Origin: Lysinibacter cavernae
Lineage (GTDB): Bacteria; Actinomycetota; Actinomycetes; Actinomycetales; Microbacteriaceae
DNA length: 64,000 nt
Reading direction: 5' to 3'
NCBI RefSeq assembly: GCF_011758565.1
Contig: NZ_JAAMOX010000002.1
Location: 682,001 to 746,000 of the forward strand
Position numbers and translations under genes: made by a program. Below are positions 17,593 through 26,279 of the stretch, piece by piece; position 1 is the first letter of the stretch, and every line of letters begins with the position of its first letter. The notes below the pieces were generated by a model that saw only the letters and a program-made list of their open reading frames with translations, was not told the origin of the DNA and did no database searches.

Positions 17593-19728
17593 ATGTCCGC
17601 TGCGCGTAAAACCCGTTCTCGCGTGCTCTGGTATCCGGCTCTTGCCGCAGGCGCGGCCGTTGTTGTCGCGTCCCTCGTCGCAATAGCCCCCATCAGCTCC
17701 GCGACACAGGCCACAACGGCGATGCGGGTTCCAGCAAGTGGACCGGTCGCGGTAGACGGTCAGGCATCCCCGGAAGCGCACGTTCTCATCTCGTCAGATA
17801 GCACCGTGCTCACGACCGATCAAAACAACGTTTCGGCGACCATCGAGGTCACCAACACCGGCGAGAACGAGCTCAAAGACCTCCCCGTTGCCCTCTACAT
17901 TGATCGCGACCGCATCAGTGACGAAGCAGATCTTGGTGACATCCTGGATAGCGACGAGTTCACGGCTTCGCAGCTGGGAACGCAGGTACACACCAACATT
18001 CTTGAACGGGTACCTGCTGGCGAGACGCGCACGCAAACGTTCACTGTTCCCGTCAGTGCACTCGGCCTGAACCCTAGCGAACCAGGCGTGTACGCGCTTT
18101 CGGTGACGGTCCGCGGCGCGGGAGATCCGCTTATTGATCGCACAAGCCTCGTCTGGGGCGGCGTCAACGAGGGAGTCTCAACCGTTGTCAGCGTTGTCCT
18201 CCCCGTCGTGTTGCCAGCAAGCATCGAATCACTCGCAACGGCCGAAGAACTCAGCACGCTGACGGGTCCCGACGGTTCACTCACCCAGATAGTGGATGCC
18301 GCAAGCTCAAGCGGCGGCATCCTTGCGATCGACCCGAGGGTCATCGCATCCATTCGCGTTCTTGGCAGTGCAGCACCGGCGTCCTCAACCGACTGGCTCA
18401 AGCGGCTCGCAACACTCAAGAACCCAAGCTTTGCACTCCAGTTCTCGGATGCCGACCTTGCGGTACAGGCGCAGCTTGCGTTGCCAGCCCCACTCGCTGT
18501 GACGAGCCTCAACTATGCGAACCAAGCATCCGCCGACGAGAGCACCACACCGTTAACCGTTGACGAGTTGACCAAGTGGAACTACTCGTACGGCCCAACC
18601 GTATGGCCAGTTGCCAACTCCGTTTCTCCAACTGACACCGACTTTTTCAAAGCAAACGGTTTCTCAACCATGCTGATTGACGGTGACAATGTCTCCCAGC
18701 TCCCTGCCATCACCACGTCGACTCGTGCAACGGTTGGGAGCGTCTCATCAATGGTGCTCAATAGCGCCATCAGCGAGAAGACCATGGATGCCCTCGATGC
18801 GAAAACTGATGTTGAGTTTTCGTCGGCCCGCAACAGAATTGCAGCGGAACTCTCACTCGTAGGAAATGCCGGTATTGGGACAAAACAGCATCTGCTCGTT
18901 GGCCTCGACCGCACCACAATTGGCAACAGTGAACACATCGTCGACACCGTCAATGCGATCAAATCGCTCCCCTGGGTGTCAGTCACTTCAGTTACCGACG
19001 GTGAAGCCGCGTTGGCCGAAAATGGTGTAGCCCCTTCCCCGCTCGGTTCATTCGAAATTGCAGACCGTTCTGTGCCGGAGGCACGCCTCAATGGCGTCTC
19101 ACAGGGCATTGCCGGTGAAGCCGACATCGGCGCGTTCTCCGCAGTTCTCGAAACCCCACAGTTACTCGTCGCCGCTCAGCGCGTGCGCCTGATGAACCTA
19201 GCGAGTGCCGCCCATGCGACGCCGCTGACCTCGTTCAACACGTTTGCCACCGGATACTTCGAGCGGGATGCCGCCATTCTGAACAGCGTGTCTATCACCC
19301 AGTCGACGCCCATCAACCTGCTCGGCTCGGAGTCTAAGATTCCCGTCTACGTCAACAATGCGCTGCCCTTCCCCGTTGTGGTGAAGGTGCACACCGAGGC
19401 ATCAAACAACCGCCTCTCAATCAGCGATCCCGACGAAAACACTCGCATCGAAGCTGCCTCGCAAAGCAGCGTTAGCGTTCCCGTCAAGACCCGCGTCTCA
19501 AACGGGGACGTCTCCATCAACGTCACCCTTCGCGCTGCAAACGATCAGCCCGTCGGACTGCCTGTCAACATCCCAATCACCATTCATGCCGATTGGGAGG
19601 TGATCGGCATCGTGGTTCTCGGAGTCTTGGTTGTGTCATTCTTCGGATTTGGCGCCTGGCGCAGCGTGCGCAACAAACGAAAGAGCCGAGCCCTCAATGC
19701 CGGCAACCACGAAAGCGAAGTCGATTGA
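17593..19728 (+). CDS. DUF6049-type secreted/membrane-anchored protein upstream of murJ
   Basis: 711 residues: an N-terminal hydrophobic signal or anchor (about 12-30), a long extracytoplasmic region with beta-sandwich character, and a single transmembrane helix near the C-terminus (WEVIGIVVLGVLVVSFFGF) before a basic tail. Large proteins of this type commonly precede murJ in Actinobacteria. The stop codon overlaps the TTG start of murJ (TTGA), which implies translational coupling. Function unknown; a role with lipid II export or envelope assembly is inferred from position only. Confidence 0.75.
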   Translation: MSAARKTRSRVLWYPALAAGAAVVVASLVAIAPISSATQATTAMRVPASGPVAVDGQASPEAHVLISSDSTVLTTDQNNVSATIEVTNTGENELKDLPVALYIDRDRISDEADLGDILDSDEFTASQLGTQVHTNILERVPAGETRTQTFTVPVSALGLNPSEPGVYALSVTVRGAGDPLIDRTSLVWGGVNEGVSTVVSVVLPVVLPASIESLATAEELSTLTGPDGSLTQIVDAASSSGGILAIDPRVIASIRVLGSAAPASSTDWLKRLATLKNPSFALQFSDADLAVQAQLALPAPLAVTSLNYANQASADESTTPLTVDELTKWNYSYGPTVWPVANSVSPTDTDFFKANGFSTMLIDGDNVSQLPAITTSTRATVGSVSSMVLNSAISEKTMDALDAKTDVEFSSARNRIAAELSLVGNAGIGTKQHLLVGLDRTTIGNSEHIVDTVNAIKSLPWVSVTSVTDGEAALAENGVAPSPLGSFEIADRSVPEARLNGVSQGIAGEADIGAFSAVLETPQLLVAAQRVRLMNLASAAHATPLTSFNTFATGYFERDAAILNSVSITQSTPINLLGSESKIPVYVNNALPFPVVVKVHTEASNNRLSISDPDENTRIEAASQSSVSVPVKTRVSNGDVSINVTLRAANDQPVGLPVNIPITIHADWEVIGIVVLGVLVVSFFGFGAWRSVRNKRKSRALNAGNHESEVD

Positions 19729-21368
19729 CCACCCCTACCGACAACATTGGTAAAGCAAGCGTTTGGTTAGCATCAGGTACGGTCGTTTCTCGTCTGCTTG
19801 GTTTTCTCAAGATCATGGTGCTTGCGCAGACCATTGGTTCGGTTGGTGTCGGAACAAACGCCTTTGCACTCGCAAACTCGCTCCCAAATAACGTCTACCT
19901 GATCATTGCCGGTGGTGTTCTCAACGCCATTCTTGTCCCGCACATTGTCAGGGCAGCGAAGGGCTTCGACGGCGGAGCAAGTTACATCAACAAACTCGTT
20001 ACCCTGGCAATTGTGGTGCTTGGCGCAACAACAGCCATTGCGGTTGTGCTGACTCCGGTCATTGTCACGATCTACTCCGCTGCATCCAGCGAAGCGGGTA
20101 CGGATGGCGCTGGCCTTGCCCTTGCCATCGCCCTCGGTTACTGGTGTATGCCGCAGATTCTGTTCTATGGGCTCTATACGGTGCTCGGCGAAATCCTCAA
20201 TGCACGACGGATGTTTGGCCCGTTTACCTGGGCTCCCATCCTCAATAACGTCATCGGCATCCTTGGCCTCATCCTGTTCACCGTGATGTTTGGTGCGGAC
20301 CCAAACGGTGACGCCACCGTGGCCGACTGGACTCCCGACCGAATCGCTGTGCTTGGTGGAAGCACCACCCTTGGGGTCATCGCGCAGGCGGCAATCTTGC
20401 TGGTCTTCTGGAAGCGAGCGGGTCTCAAGTTCAAGCTCGACTTTAAGTGGAAGGGCGTTGGGCTTCGCAGCGCTGGCCGCGCCTCGGTATGGGCGTTTGG
20501 CATCATGATCGCTGCTCAGCTCACCCTCATCGTGACCACAAACGTTGCATACATCACGTACGACACCAAGTTGCCGTCACTCTTCATCTCCACGACGGCC
20601 TGGCTGATATTTGCGCTTCCGCACTCCATCATTACCGTGTCAATTACAACGGCCCATTTCACCAGGATGAGCGAACATGCCACCGCAAAAGACTTTCCTG
20701 CGGTTCGAAAAGACTTTTCAGAGATCGTGAGATCTGTCTGTCTCCTCATCACGCTGACAATGTTTGGCATGGTCGTACTCGCGATGCCGCTCAGTAAGCT
20801 CTTTGTGAAAGAAGACAGTCAGCTTGTTGGCATGACGCTTGTGCTCATCGCCAACATGATTTGGTTGGTATTCTTCACGATTGTGTTTGTGGCCCAGCGA
20901 ACGTTTTACGCGCTCGGTGACACCCGAACGCCGTTCTTCTTCTTCCTGTTCCAGTATGCGCTGCAAGCGATTCTCTCCGTTGGCGTTGGGATGTTCGTTC
21001 CCCACGAATACCTGGTTGTTGGCCTTGCCATCGCCCAGGGAGTTTCAACGCTTGCTACGATGCCCATTGCGTTGGGTCTGCTTCGCAAGCGCATCCCAGG
21101 CGGCCTGGATGGAAAGCGTGTCACCCGAACGCTTCTGCAGTATTTCTTTGCTGGTGCCGTCGCAGCCGTGGTCGGTTATTTTGTCACGAATCTCTTGGGT
21201 GGCAACACCCCTGGCGCTTTCGGAACGGCCAACAAGGTCACGGCAATTATCGTCATGAGCGCTGTTGGTGTTGTCATGTCGGCAATCTATTTCGCCATCC
21301 TCCACTTCATGCGCTCGTCCGAGCTGAAGGAATTTGCCGCCCCAATCATGCGCCGCCTCGGCCGCTAA
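19725..21368 (+). CDS. murJ: Lipid II flippase MurJ
   Basis: 547 residues from the TTG at 19725 (TTPTDNIGKASVWLASGTVVSRLLGFLK). An ATG further upstream would require overlapping 136 bases of the preceding gene. About 14 hydrophobic helices and the MviN signature near the N-terminus (SRLLGFLKIMVLAQTIG, then NAFALANSLPN) identify the MOP-superfamily flippase that moves lipid II across the membrane. Many mycobacterial homologues carry a C-terminal pseudokinase and extracellular domain; this one ends soon after the last helix (SELKEFAAPIMRRLGR), so such a fusion is absent. Confidence 0.92.
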   Translation: MTTPTDNIGKASVWLASGTVVSRLLGFLKIMVLAQTIGSVGVGTNAFALANSLPNNVYLIIAGGVLNAILVPHIVRAAKGFDGGASYINKLVTLAIVVLGATTAIAVVLTPVIVTIYSAASSEAGTDGAGLALAIALGYWCMPQILFYGLYTVLGEILNARRMFGPFTWAPILNNVIGILGLILFTVMFGADPNGDATVADWTPDRIAVLGGSTTLGVIAQAAILLVFWKRAGLKFKLDFKWKGVGLRSAGRASVWAFGIMIAAQLTLIVTTNVAYITYDTKLPSLFISTTAWLIFALPHSIITVSITTAHFTRMSEHATAKDFPAVRKDFSEIVRSVCLLITLTMFGMVVLAMPLSKLFVKEDSQLVGMTLVLIANMIWLVFFTIVFVAQRTFYALGDTRTPFFFFLFQYALQAILSVGVGMFVPHEYLVVGLAIAQGVSTLATMPIALGLLRKRIPGGLDGKRVTRTLLQYFFAGAVAAVVGYFVTNLLGGNTPGAFGTANKVTAIIVMSAVGVVMSAIYFAILHFMRSSELKEFAAPIMRRLGR

Positions 21369-21395
21369 CCGGCGCTATGGCCTCCACCCCATTCT

Positions 21396-21448
21396 GTTCG
21401 CCCCAAAGTCCGCTCTTTGGTCGCCAAAAACCGGATTTTGGGGCGAAC
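21396..21448. terminator. Nested palindrome between convergent murJ and SEDS gene
   Basis: 17-base arms at 21396-21412 and 21432-21448 (right arm CGGATTTTGGGGCGAAC) with one mismatch enclose a second hairpin, TTTGG-TCG-CCAAA. The position suggests a bidirectional terminator. Its arm-plus-inner-hairpin design is the same as at 773-830. Confidence 0.6.
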
Positions 21449-21466
21449 GGATGCGCGAGTCGAGCG

Positions 21467-22756
21467 TCATGATTCTCTGCGCATGCACGCAAGGACAACG
21501 CCGATTGCCGCTAGGCCAGCGATGAGTGATGTGCCACCGGCAGAGACAAGCGGGAGCGGCACCCCAAGGACCGGCAGAAAACCGAGGACGACCGAAATGT
21601 TCACGACCATCTGAGTCGCGAACCAGGTGAATGCACCACCAAGGATCACCGCGGGAAACGTCTCAAGTGGGCTACGCAGGAGCCACGCAAAAATACCGCC
21701 CATGATCACAAAGAGCAGCAGCACAAAGACTGCTCCGATGAGCCCGGTCTCCTCGCCGATCATGGCAAAGATGTAGTCAGTCTCAGCCGCAGGAAGCCAC
21801 GACCACTTCGCCTTCGATTGGCCAAGACCAACCCCAAAGACTCCCCCATTTGCCAGCGCCCACAGGCCCTGCATGGGCTGCCAGCACAGGCCGTGCAGTG
21901 CGTCAAGGTCGCGCACACAGTCGGTCTCAAGATAGTGCACAACGCGCATGACTCGGTTTGGCTTCATGAGCGTCATCACGGCGATGCCAAGGCTCCCGAA
22001 CAGGGCAAGAAGTGCAAGTATCCGCAACCTGACCTGCGCGAAGAACAGCGCCCCAAAGAGCACTGCCGTGATGATGAGCACGGAGCCAAGATCGCCGCCA
22101 GCCACGTTGATTGCTACCGACAGTGCGACTACGGGAACGACCGGGATGATGACGTGCTTCCAGGATCCGAGGAGGCGCTCCTTTGCGGCAAGCACCGTGG
22201 CCATCCAAACCAAGAGCATGAACTTCATAATTTCCGATGGCTGACCGGAAATTGGCCCAACGCGAATCCAGTTGCGATTGCCGCCCGCCTCGTAGCCAAG
22301 CGGTGTATAAACGAGCAGCTGCAGGAGAAACCCAAGGCCAAGCCCAACCCAAGCAAACCGCTGCAGCGTAGCAATGGAGCACCGGCTGAGGGTCAGCATA
22401 ATCACAAGCCCAACAGCCGCAAACAGGCCCTGCCTCTGGATGCCAACAAGCGGATTCTTGTCGGCGGCAATTGCGACCACTGAACTCGCCGACTGCACCA
22501 TAATGACGCCGATCAGCACCAACATCACGGTGACTGTCACAAGGGCGATGCCAAGAGGTGGAAGCCGAGCCGCCGGCTTCGGGAGCAGTATCCGGGCCAT
22601 GGTGATATTTGGGAGCCGTGTCCGCGCCTCAATCGGGGCGAAGCCACCATCACGGCCGGGCGCCGACTGGTTCGTGTCCGTCCGCCGCGCCACAGTTCTG
22701 CGTTCAGCCGTGCTGCGTTCAGCCGTGCGCCGGTCAGCCCCGCCTAGTTCACGCAC
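21467..22756 (-). CDS. SEDS-family glycosyltransferase (FtsW/RodA-like)
   Basis: 429 residues. About ten transmembrane helices start near residue 65. Family landmarks are GNRNWIRVGP, SEIMKFMLL, ETDYIFAMIGEETGLIGA and PLPLVSAGGTSL. SEDS proteins polymerise glycan strands from lipid II. The first 52 residues are Arg-rich low complexity encoded partly by a 15-base tandem repeat (22698-22727); translation might start instead at the ATG at 22600. The frame overlaps the upstream LCP gene by 13 bases. No partner class B PBP is adjacent, unlike the rodA-pbpA pair at 53-56 kb, so this is likelier FtsW or a stand-alone paralogue. Confidence 0.85.
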   Translation of the reverse strand: MRELGGADRRTAERSTAERRTVARRTDTNQSAPGRDGGFAPIEARTRLPNITMARILLPKPAARLPPLGIALVTVTVMLVLIGVIMVQSASSVVAIAADKNPLVGIQRQGLFAAVGLVIMLTLSRCSIATLQRFAWVGLGLGFLLQLLVYTPLGYEAGGNRNWIRVGPISGQPSEIMKFMLLVWMATVLAAKERLLGSWKHVIIPVVPVVALSVAINVAGGDLGSVLIITAVLFGALFFAQVRLRILALLALFGSLGIAVMTLMKPNRVMRVVHYLETDCVRDLDALHGLCWQPMQGLWALANGGVFGVGLGQSKAKWSWLPAAETDYIFAMIGEETGLIGAVFVLLLFVIMGGIFAWLLRSPLETFPAVILGGAFTWFATQMVVNISVVLGFLPVLGVPLPLVSAGGTSLIAGLAAIGVVLACMRRES

Positions 22757-24102
22757 GGCAGGCTGCCGGAGTGCAACGGCTCGTCCCAGGTGCTGTACGT
22801 GGCGGTTCCGTTTGGCTGAGGATCGCCGTCGGCGGGAACAGCCGGGTCGTCGACAACAGCATCCTCCCCCGCGTAGGTCGATTCTTGCGGTGCCTCAAGC
22901 AGACCGTCATCAGCGGCGGCATCCCCGGCATCCCCAGCATCAGTCGTTCCGCCGAGCAGTCCTCGTACCATTGCCTGCACCTCATCAACGTCGACAATAT
23001 TGACCGATTTCCCGTCGATCATGCCAAACTCAACGATTGGCAGCGTCACGAAGGTGAGATTGCCACCGGAGAGTTCTGCGGCGACGGAGCCAAAGCTCAG
23101 CAGGTCGAATTCGGTATCCATCGCAAGATACTGCTTGGCCGTATCGATGAGTTGTTTGAGCGTCGCCACGTTCGTCAGCGTTCCCTTGTCCTTCAGTTTG
23201 TTCGCCAATGCCACCATGAAGGCCTGCTGGCGCCGAGTGCGGTCGAAGTCGGTCAGATCGACGCCGTTGTTGTATCCAGTGTCGCGACGTTGACGCACGA
23301 AGCTCATCGCCTGGGCCGGGTCGAGTTCTTGGATGCCAGCATCGAAGTCGGCACCTGAATAGGCATCCTCCGTCGCGTTGTTGAGGCAAACGGTGATGGG
23401 TGCGACCGCATTGGCGATGCTGTAAAAACCAGCCATGGTCATTTCGATGAAGTGATCAATACGCACGTCACCGAGAAAATGGGACACCGTTTCGATCTGG
23501 GATTGCCGCCCGGCAGCCCGTGCCTCTTGGTACGCGTCTTCGTCGCTCAACTCGCCGGTGTTCACGAGCTGCGACATCCGCTCCGCAAAGGCGAGGCCAT
23601 AGGCCTCTTTGATCTTGGAGTATGCAACTCCCGAAGGGGCTCCAACAAGCTCGACGTAATCATCGCGAGGGATCGAAATACCAACCGCCTGACCCCCGTC
23701 GGCCGGGATATGGATCAGCATGAGCACGTTTGCGTTGTACCCGCCGTCGTTCTCATCACCGGCACGCAGTGCCGTGTAGACCTCTTCGGAAAGCGCGTTG
23801 CCCTGTTGATCGCGCCGGCTATCGAGGCCCATCACAAGGATATTTTGCTCCCCCTTTGGCACGGCGTTTGCGTCTGCCTCCGCAACCTGCGGCAGGCTAA
23901 AGTCGGACCGGCTTATTCCGCTGTTCACATCGTGATAGAGCGCGGCAATCGCGATGCCACCACCGCCAAGTACAAGCACGAGGGCTGCGGCGGTCCCAAC
24001 AAGAATGCGCCGTCGCCTGAACATTCGGCGACGGTTCGTTGCATGACGAGGAGGAATCTGTTGTTCGGCAGAGGGTCGCGGGCGAGATGGATACGTCTTC
24101 AT
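22744..24102 (-). CDS. LytR-CpsA-Psr (LCP) family cell-wall glycopolymer ligase
   Basis: 452 residues: an Arg-rich cytoplasmic start, a transmembrane helix (about 34-54), then the LCP domain (about 85-330). Family residues include the Asp/Arg of LVMGLDSRRD, ISIPRDDYV and the FVRQRRDTGYNN...DFDRTRRQQAFM segment that binds the polyprenyl-pyrophosphate donor. LCP proteins attach teichoic-acid-like or arabinogalactan-like polymers to peptidoglycan. The tail after about 385 is acidic and low in complexity (DAGDAGDAAADD). The overlap with the SEDS gene suggests coupling of glycan polymerisation and glycopolymer attachment. Confidence 0.9.
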   Translation of the reverse strand: MKTYPSRPRPSAEQQIPPRHATNRRRMFRRRRILVGTAAALVLVLGGGGIAIAALYHDVNSGISRSDFSLPQVAEADANAVPKGEQNILVMGLDSRRDQQGNALSEEVYTALRAGDENDGGYNANVLMLIHIPADGGQAVGISIPRDDYVELVGAPSGVAYSKIKEAYGLAFAERMSQLVNTGELSDEDAYQEARAAGRQSQIETVSHFLGDVRIDHFIEMTMAGFYSIANAVAPITVCLNNATEDAYSGADFDAGIQELDPAQAMSFVRQRRDTGYNNGVDLTDFDRTRRQQAFMVALANKLKDKGTLTNVATLKQLIDTAKQYLAMDTEFDLLSFGSVAAELSGGNLTFVTLPIVEFGMIDGKSVNIVDVDEVQAMVRGLLGGTTDAGDAGDAAADDGLLEAPQESTYAGEDAVVDDPAVPADGDPQPNGTATYSTWDEPLHSGSLPCVN

Positions 24103-24256
24103 AATTAATTCCGTTCAGCAGGCTGCTGGCGTCGGCGCGCGGCTCCGCATTCTGCCGTCGAACGGCACACAGGAGGCCGCGGCGGTGGTCGCCGCAAACG
24201 TAACAAGATGATGTGCCAATGAGGCACGAGCTCACGCGCATAGGTTGCGCGGATAT

Positions 24257-24274
24257 GGTGTCCGTGTGGACACC
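24257..24274 (-). terminator. Short hairpin after the 24281-24679 gene
   Basis: Perfect 7-base arms GGTGTCC / GGACACC around a GTGT loop lie just past the stop of the hypothetical gene. There is no T run, so it may be an attenuator or RNA-stability hairpin rather than a full terminator. The remaining sequence up to 24102 shows nothing else clear. Confidence 0.35.
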
Positions 24275-24280
24275 GGGAAA

Positions 24281-24679
24281 TTAGCTCAACACCACGTCTG
24301 GCGGCGGAATCGGAATGTCTCTGGGTCTCTCTACCAGTGGCGGAAGTTGCTCGGCAAAGACAACGTCAGCTGACTCGCGTTCGGTTAGTGTCCAGAACGG
24401 GGCCAGATACGCAAACTGGTCGTGCGCCATGGTCTGGTCAACGACCGGATCGGTTGTGCCAGACGAACAGCGGTCGTCTTTCTCATCGTGATCAAACACA
24501 ACGGTGCGGTTGACCCGCTGCTCGTCGTAATACACCGACTGAGAACTGTCGATCTGGTTCGACTCCGTTGCGTCGCTGCTCTGCAGGCTACTCAGCAACC
24601 AAAAGGCAGGCACCACGATGATGAAGGTCAGCAGCAGCGCAAGCATTCTGCGCGCAGACACCCCCGCCGTCGTGTTCAT
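24281..24679 (-). CDS. Hypothetical single-pass membrane protein
   Basis: 132 residues from the ATG at 24679 (MNTTAGVSARRMLALLLTF); an extension to 24853 would run into the trxB promoter region. One hydrophobic helix (about 11-31) is followed by a polar, Asp/Ser-rich outer part with a single Cys and a Pro-rich C-terminus (IPIPPPDVVLS). I do not recognise a family. It lies upstream of the LCP gene on the same strand with a 178-base gap, so a link to envelope assembly is possible. Confidence 0.55.
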   Translation of the reverse strand: MNTTAGVSARRMLALLLTFIIVVPAFWLLSSLQSSDATESNQIDSSQSVYYDEQRVNRTVVFDHDEKDDRCSSGTTDPVVDQTMAHDQFAYLAPFWTLTERESADVVFAEQLPPLVERPRDIPIPPPDVVLS

Positions 24680-24776
24680 GTGATACCTCGCGATGAGTCC
24701 TGTCTCGGCAACAAAACCGAAATCCTCGACGACGTTACCACCCAAGTTTGGGAGGATGCTCCTACAAAACGCCCCC

Positions 24777-24803
24777 GGGAATATCCGGGCAATAGGATTG
24801 GTT
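24777..24803 (+). promoter_or_regulatory. SigR/SigH-type promoter for trxB-trxA
   Basis: GGGAAT (24777-24782) is followed after exactly 18 bases by GTT (24801-24803). This fits the GGGAAT-N18-GTT consensus of the thiol-oxidation sigma factor SigR (Streptomyces) / SigH (mycobacteria), whose classical target is trxBA. It ends 30 bases before the trxB start, leaving room for transcription start and the AGGAGAG ribosome-binding site. Confidence 0.7.
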
Positions 24804-24833
24804 ATATTCCCCGACACACTAGGAGAGTTTCGC

Positions 24834-25760
24834 GTGCGACAGATCATTATCATCGGCTCAGGCCCAGCCGGCTACACGGCTGCCATCTATGCGTCCCGCG
24901 CGGGCCTCGAGCCTCTGCTGCTCGCAAGCTCCGTCGAGTCTGGCGGCGAGCTGATGAACACCACCGAGGTGGAGAATTTCCCTGGCTTCCCCGAGGGAAT
25001 CCAGGGCCCTGAGCTCATGGATAAGCTGCAGGAGCAGGCCGAGAAGTTCGGCACGACGGTTGCCTACGACGACGTCACCGAGCTCGATGTTTCTGGCGAT
25101 GTCAAGAAGGTCACCCTCGGCAACGGGGAAACCCACGAAGCACATGCCGTCATCTTCGCCACGGGTTCGGCGTACCGCAAGCTTGGACTTGCCGACGAAG
25201 AGCGCCTGTCTGGCCACGGCGTTTCGTGGTGTGCAACGTGCGACGGGTTCTTCTTCAAGGAGAAGACCATTGCTGTTGTTGGCGGCGGCGACTCGGCTAT
25301 GGAAGAGGCAACCTTCCTCACCCGCTTTGCAAGCAAGGTTTACGTTATTCACCGCAAGGACACGCTTCGCGCATCCAAGATTATGCAGCAGCGCGCTTTT
25401 GACAACGAAAAGATCGAGTTCGTTTGGAACTCAGAGGTTGTCGGAATCTCGGGCGAAGACGCGGTAACCGGCGTGACCCTGCGCAACACCACCGACGGAA
25501 CCGAAAGCAACCTTGATATTCAGGGTCTCTTCGTCGCCATCGGAAACGACCCGCGCACCCACCTGGTGCACGGCAAGCTTGATCTCACCCCAGAAGGCAC
25601 CATTGCCGTCGACGGGCGCAGTTCCAAGACCTCCGTCTCCGGCGTCTTTGCCGCTGGTGACGTCATCGACCCGACCTACCGTCAGGCCGTTACCGCGGCA
25701 GCCTCTGGCACCGTTGCGGCCCTCGACGCAGAACACTACCTCGCCGCCCTCGGCGAATAA
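24834..25760 (+). CDS. trxB: Thioredoxin reductase
   Basis: 308 residues from the GTG at 24834, 8 bases after AGGAGAG. The FAD-binding motif GSGPAGYTAAIYASRAG is at residues 8-24, the redox pair is in SWCATCD (Cys133, Cys136), the NADPH motif VVGGGDSAMEEA follows, and the C-terminal FAD contact is GVFAAGDVID. The enzyme passes electrons from NADPH to thioredoxin. trxA begins 25 bases downstream, and the promoter upstream looks SigR-dependent, as expected for disulfide-stress genes. Confidence 0.96.
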   Translation: MRQIIIIGSGPAGYTAAIYASRAGLEPLLLASSVESGGELMNTTEVENFPGFPEGIQGPELMDKLQEQAEKFGTTVAYDDVTELDVSGDVKKVTLGNGETHEAHAVIFATGSAYRKLGLADEERLSGHGVSWCATCDGFFFKEKTIAVVGGGDSAMEEATFLTRFASKVYVIHRKDTLRASKIMQQRAFDNEKIEFVWNSEVVGISGEDAVTGVTLRNTTDGTESNLDIQGLFVAIGNDPRTHLVHGKLDLTPEGTIAVDGRSSKTSVSGVFAAGDVIDPTYRQAVTAAASGTVAALDAEHYLAALGE

Positions 25761-25785
25761 TCATCACCAATCACAAGGAGAAATA

Positions 25786-26109
25786 ATGTCTGGTGCACGC
25801 GATGTAACCGAAGCAACCTTTAACGCAGAGGTACTCGAGGCTGACAAGCCCGTCCTCGTTGACTTCTGGGCAGAATGGTGTGGCCCCTGCCGCCTCGTCG
25901 GACCGGTTCTTGACCAGATTGCGGCTGAGAACACCGACAAGATCACGATCGTCAAGGTGAACGTTGACGAGAACCCCTCGCTTGCGGCCAAATACCGCAT
26001 CACGTCCATCCCTGCCATGAAGGTATTCAAGGGCGGCGACGAGGTCAAGTCGATCATCGGTGCGCAGCCAAAGGTTGCCCTCGAAAAGGAACTTGCTGAC
26101 TTCCTCTAA
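25786..26109 (+). CDS. trxA: Thioredoxin
   Basis: 107 residues from the ATG at 25786, preceded by AAGGAG. The active site WCGPC is at residues 31-35 and the cis-Pro loop is SIPAMKVFKGG. It reduces protein disulfides and is regenerated by the TrxB just upstream. Longer upstream frames overlap trxB and are not real. A clear terminator follows. Confidence 0.96.
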   Translation: MSGARDVTEATFNAEVLEADKPVLVDFWAEWCGPCRLVGPVLDQIAAENTDKITIVKVNVDENPSLAAKYRITSIPAMKVFKGGDEVKSIIGAQPKVALEKELADFL

Positions 26110-26124
26110 GCCAACAGCATCCGT

Positions 26125-26170
26125 AACGCCCCGTCTCTCGCCTGCGAGATCAACGGGGCGTTTTGGTTTT
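26125..26170 (+). terminator. Rho-independent terminator after trxA
   Basis: Arms AACGCCCCGT (26125-26134) and ACGGGGCGTT (26153-26162), with an inner TCTCGC/GCGAGA pairing, are followed by TTTTGGTTTT. Confidence 0.9.
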
Positions 26171-26279
26171 CTCCCCCGCACAAATTGGCCTGATCTTCCG
26201 GTCACGGGGCCGTTTTGCTGCCGTCACTATTCTTGCGCGAGTAATGTGGTGAGTTATTCACATCACACAAGGAGGATCT

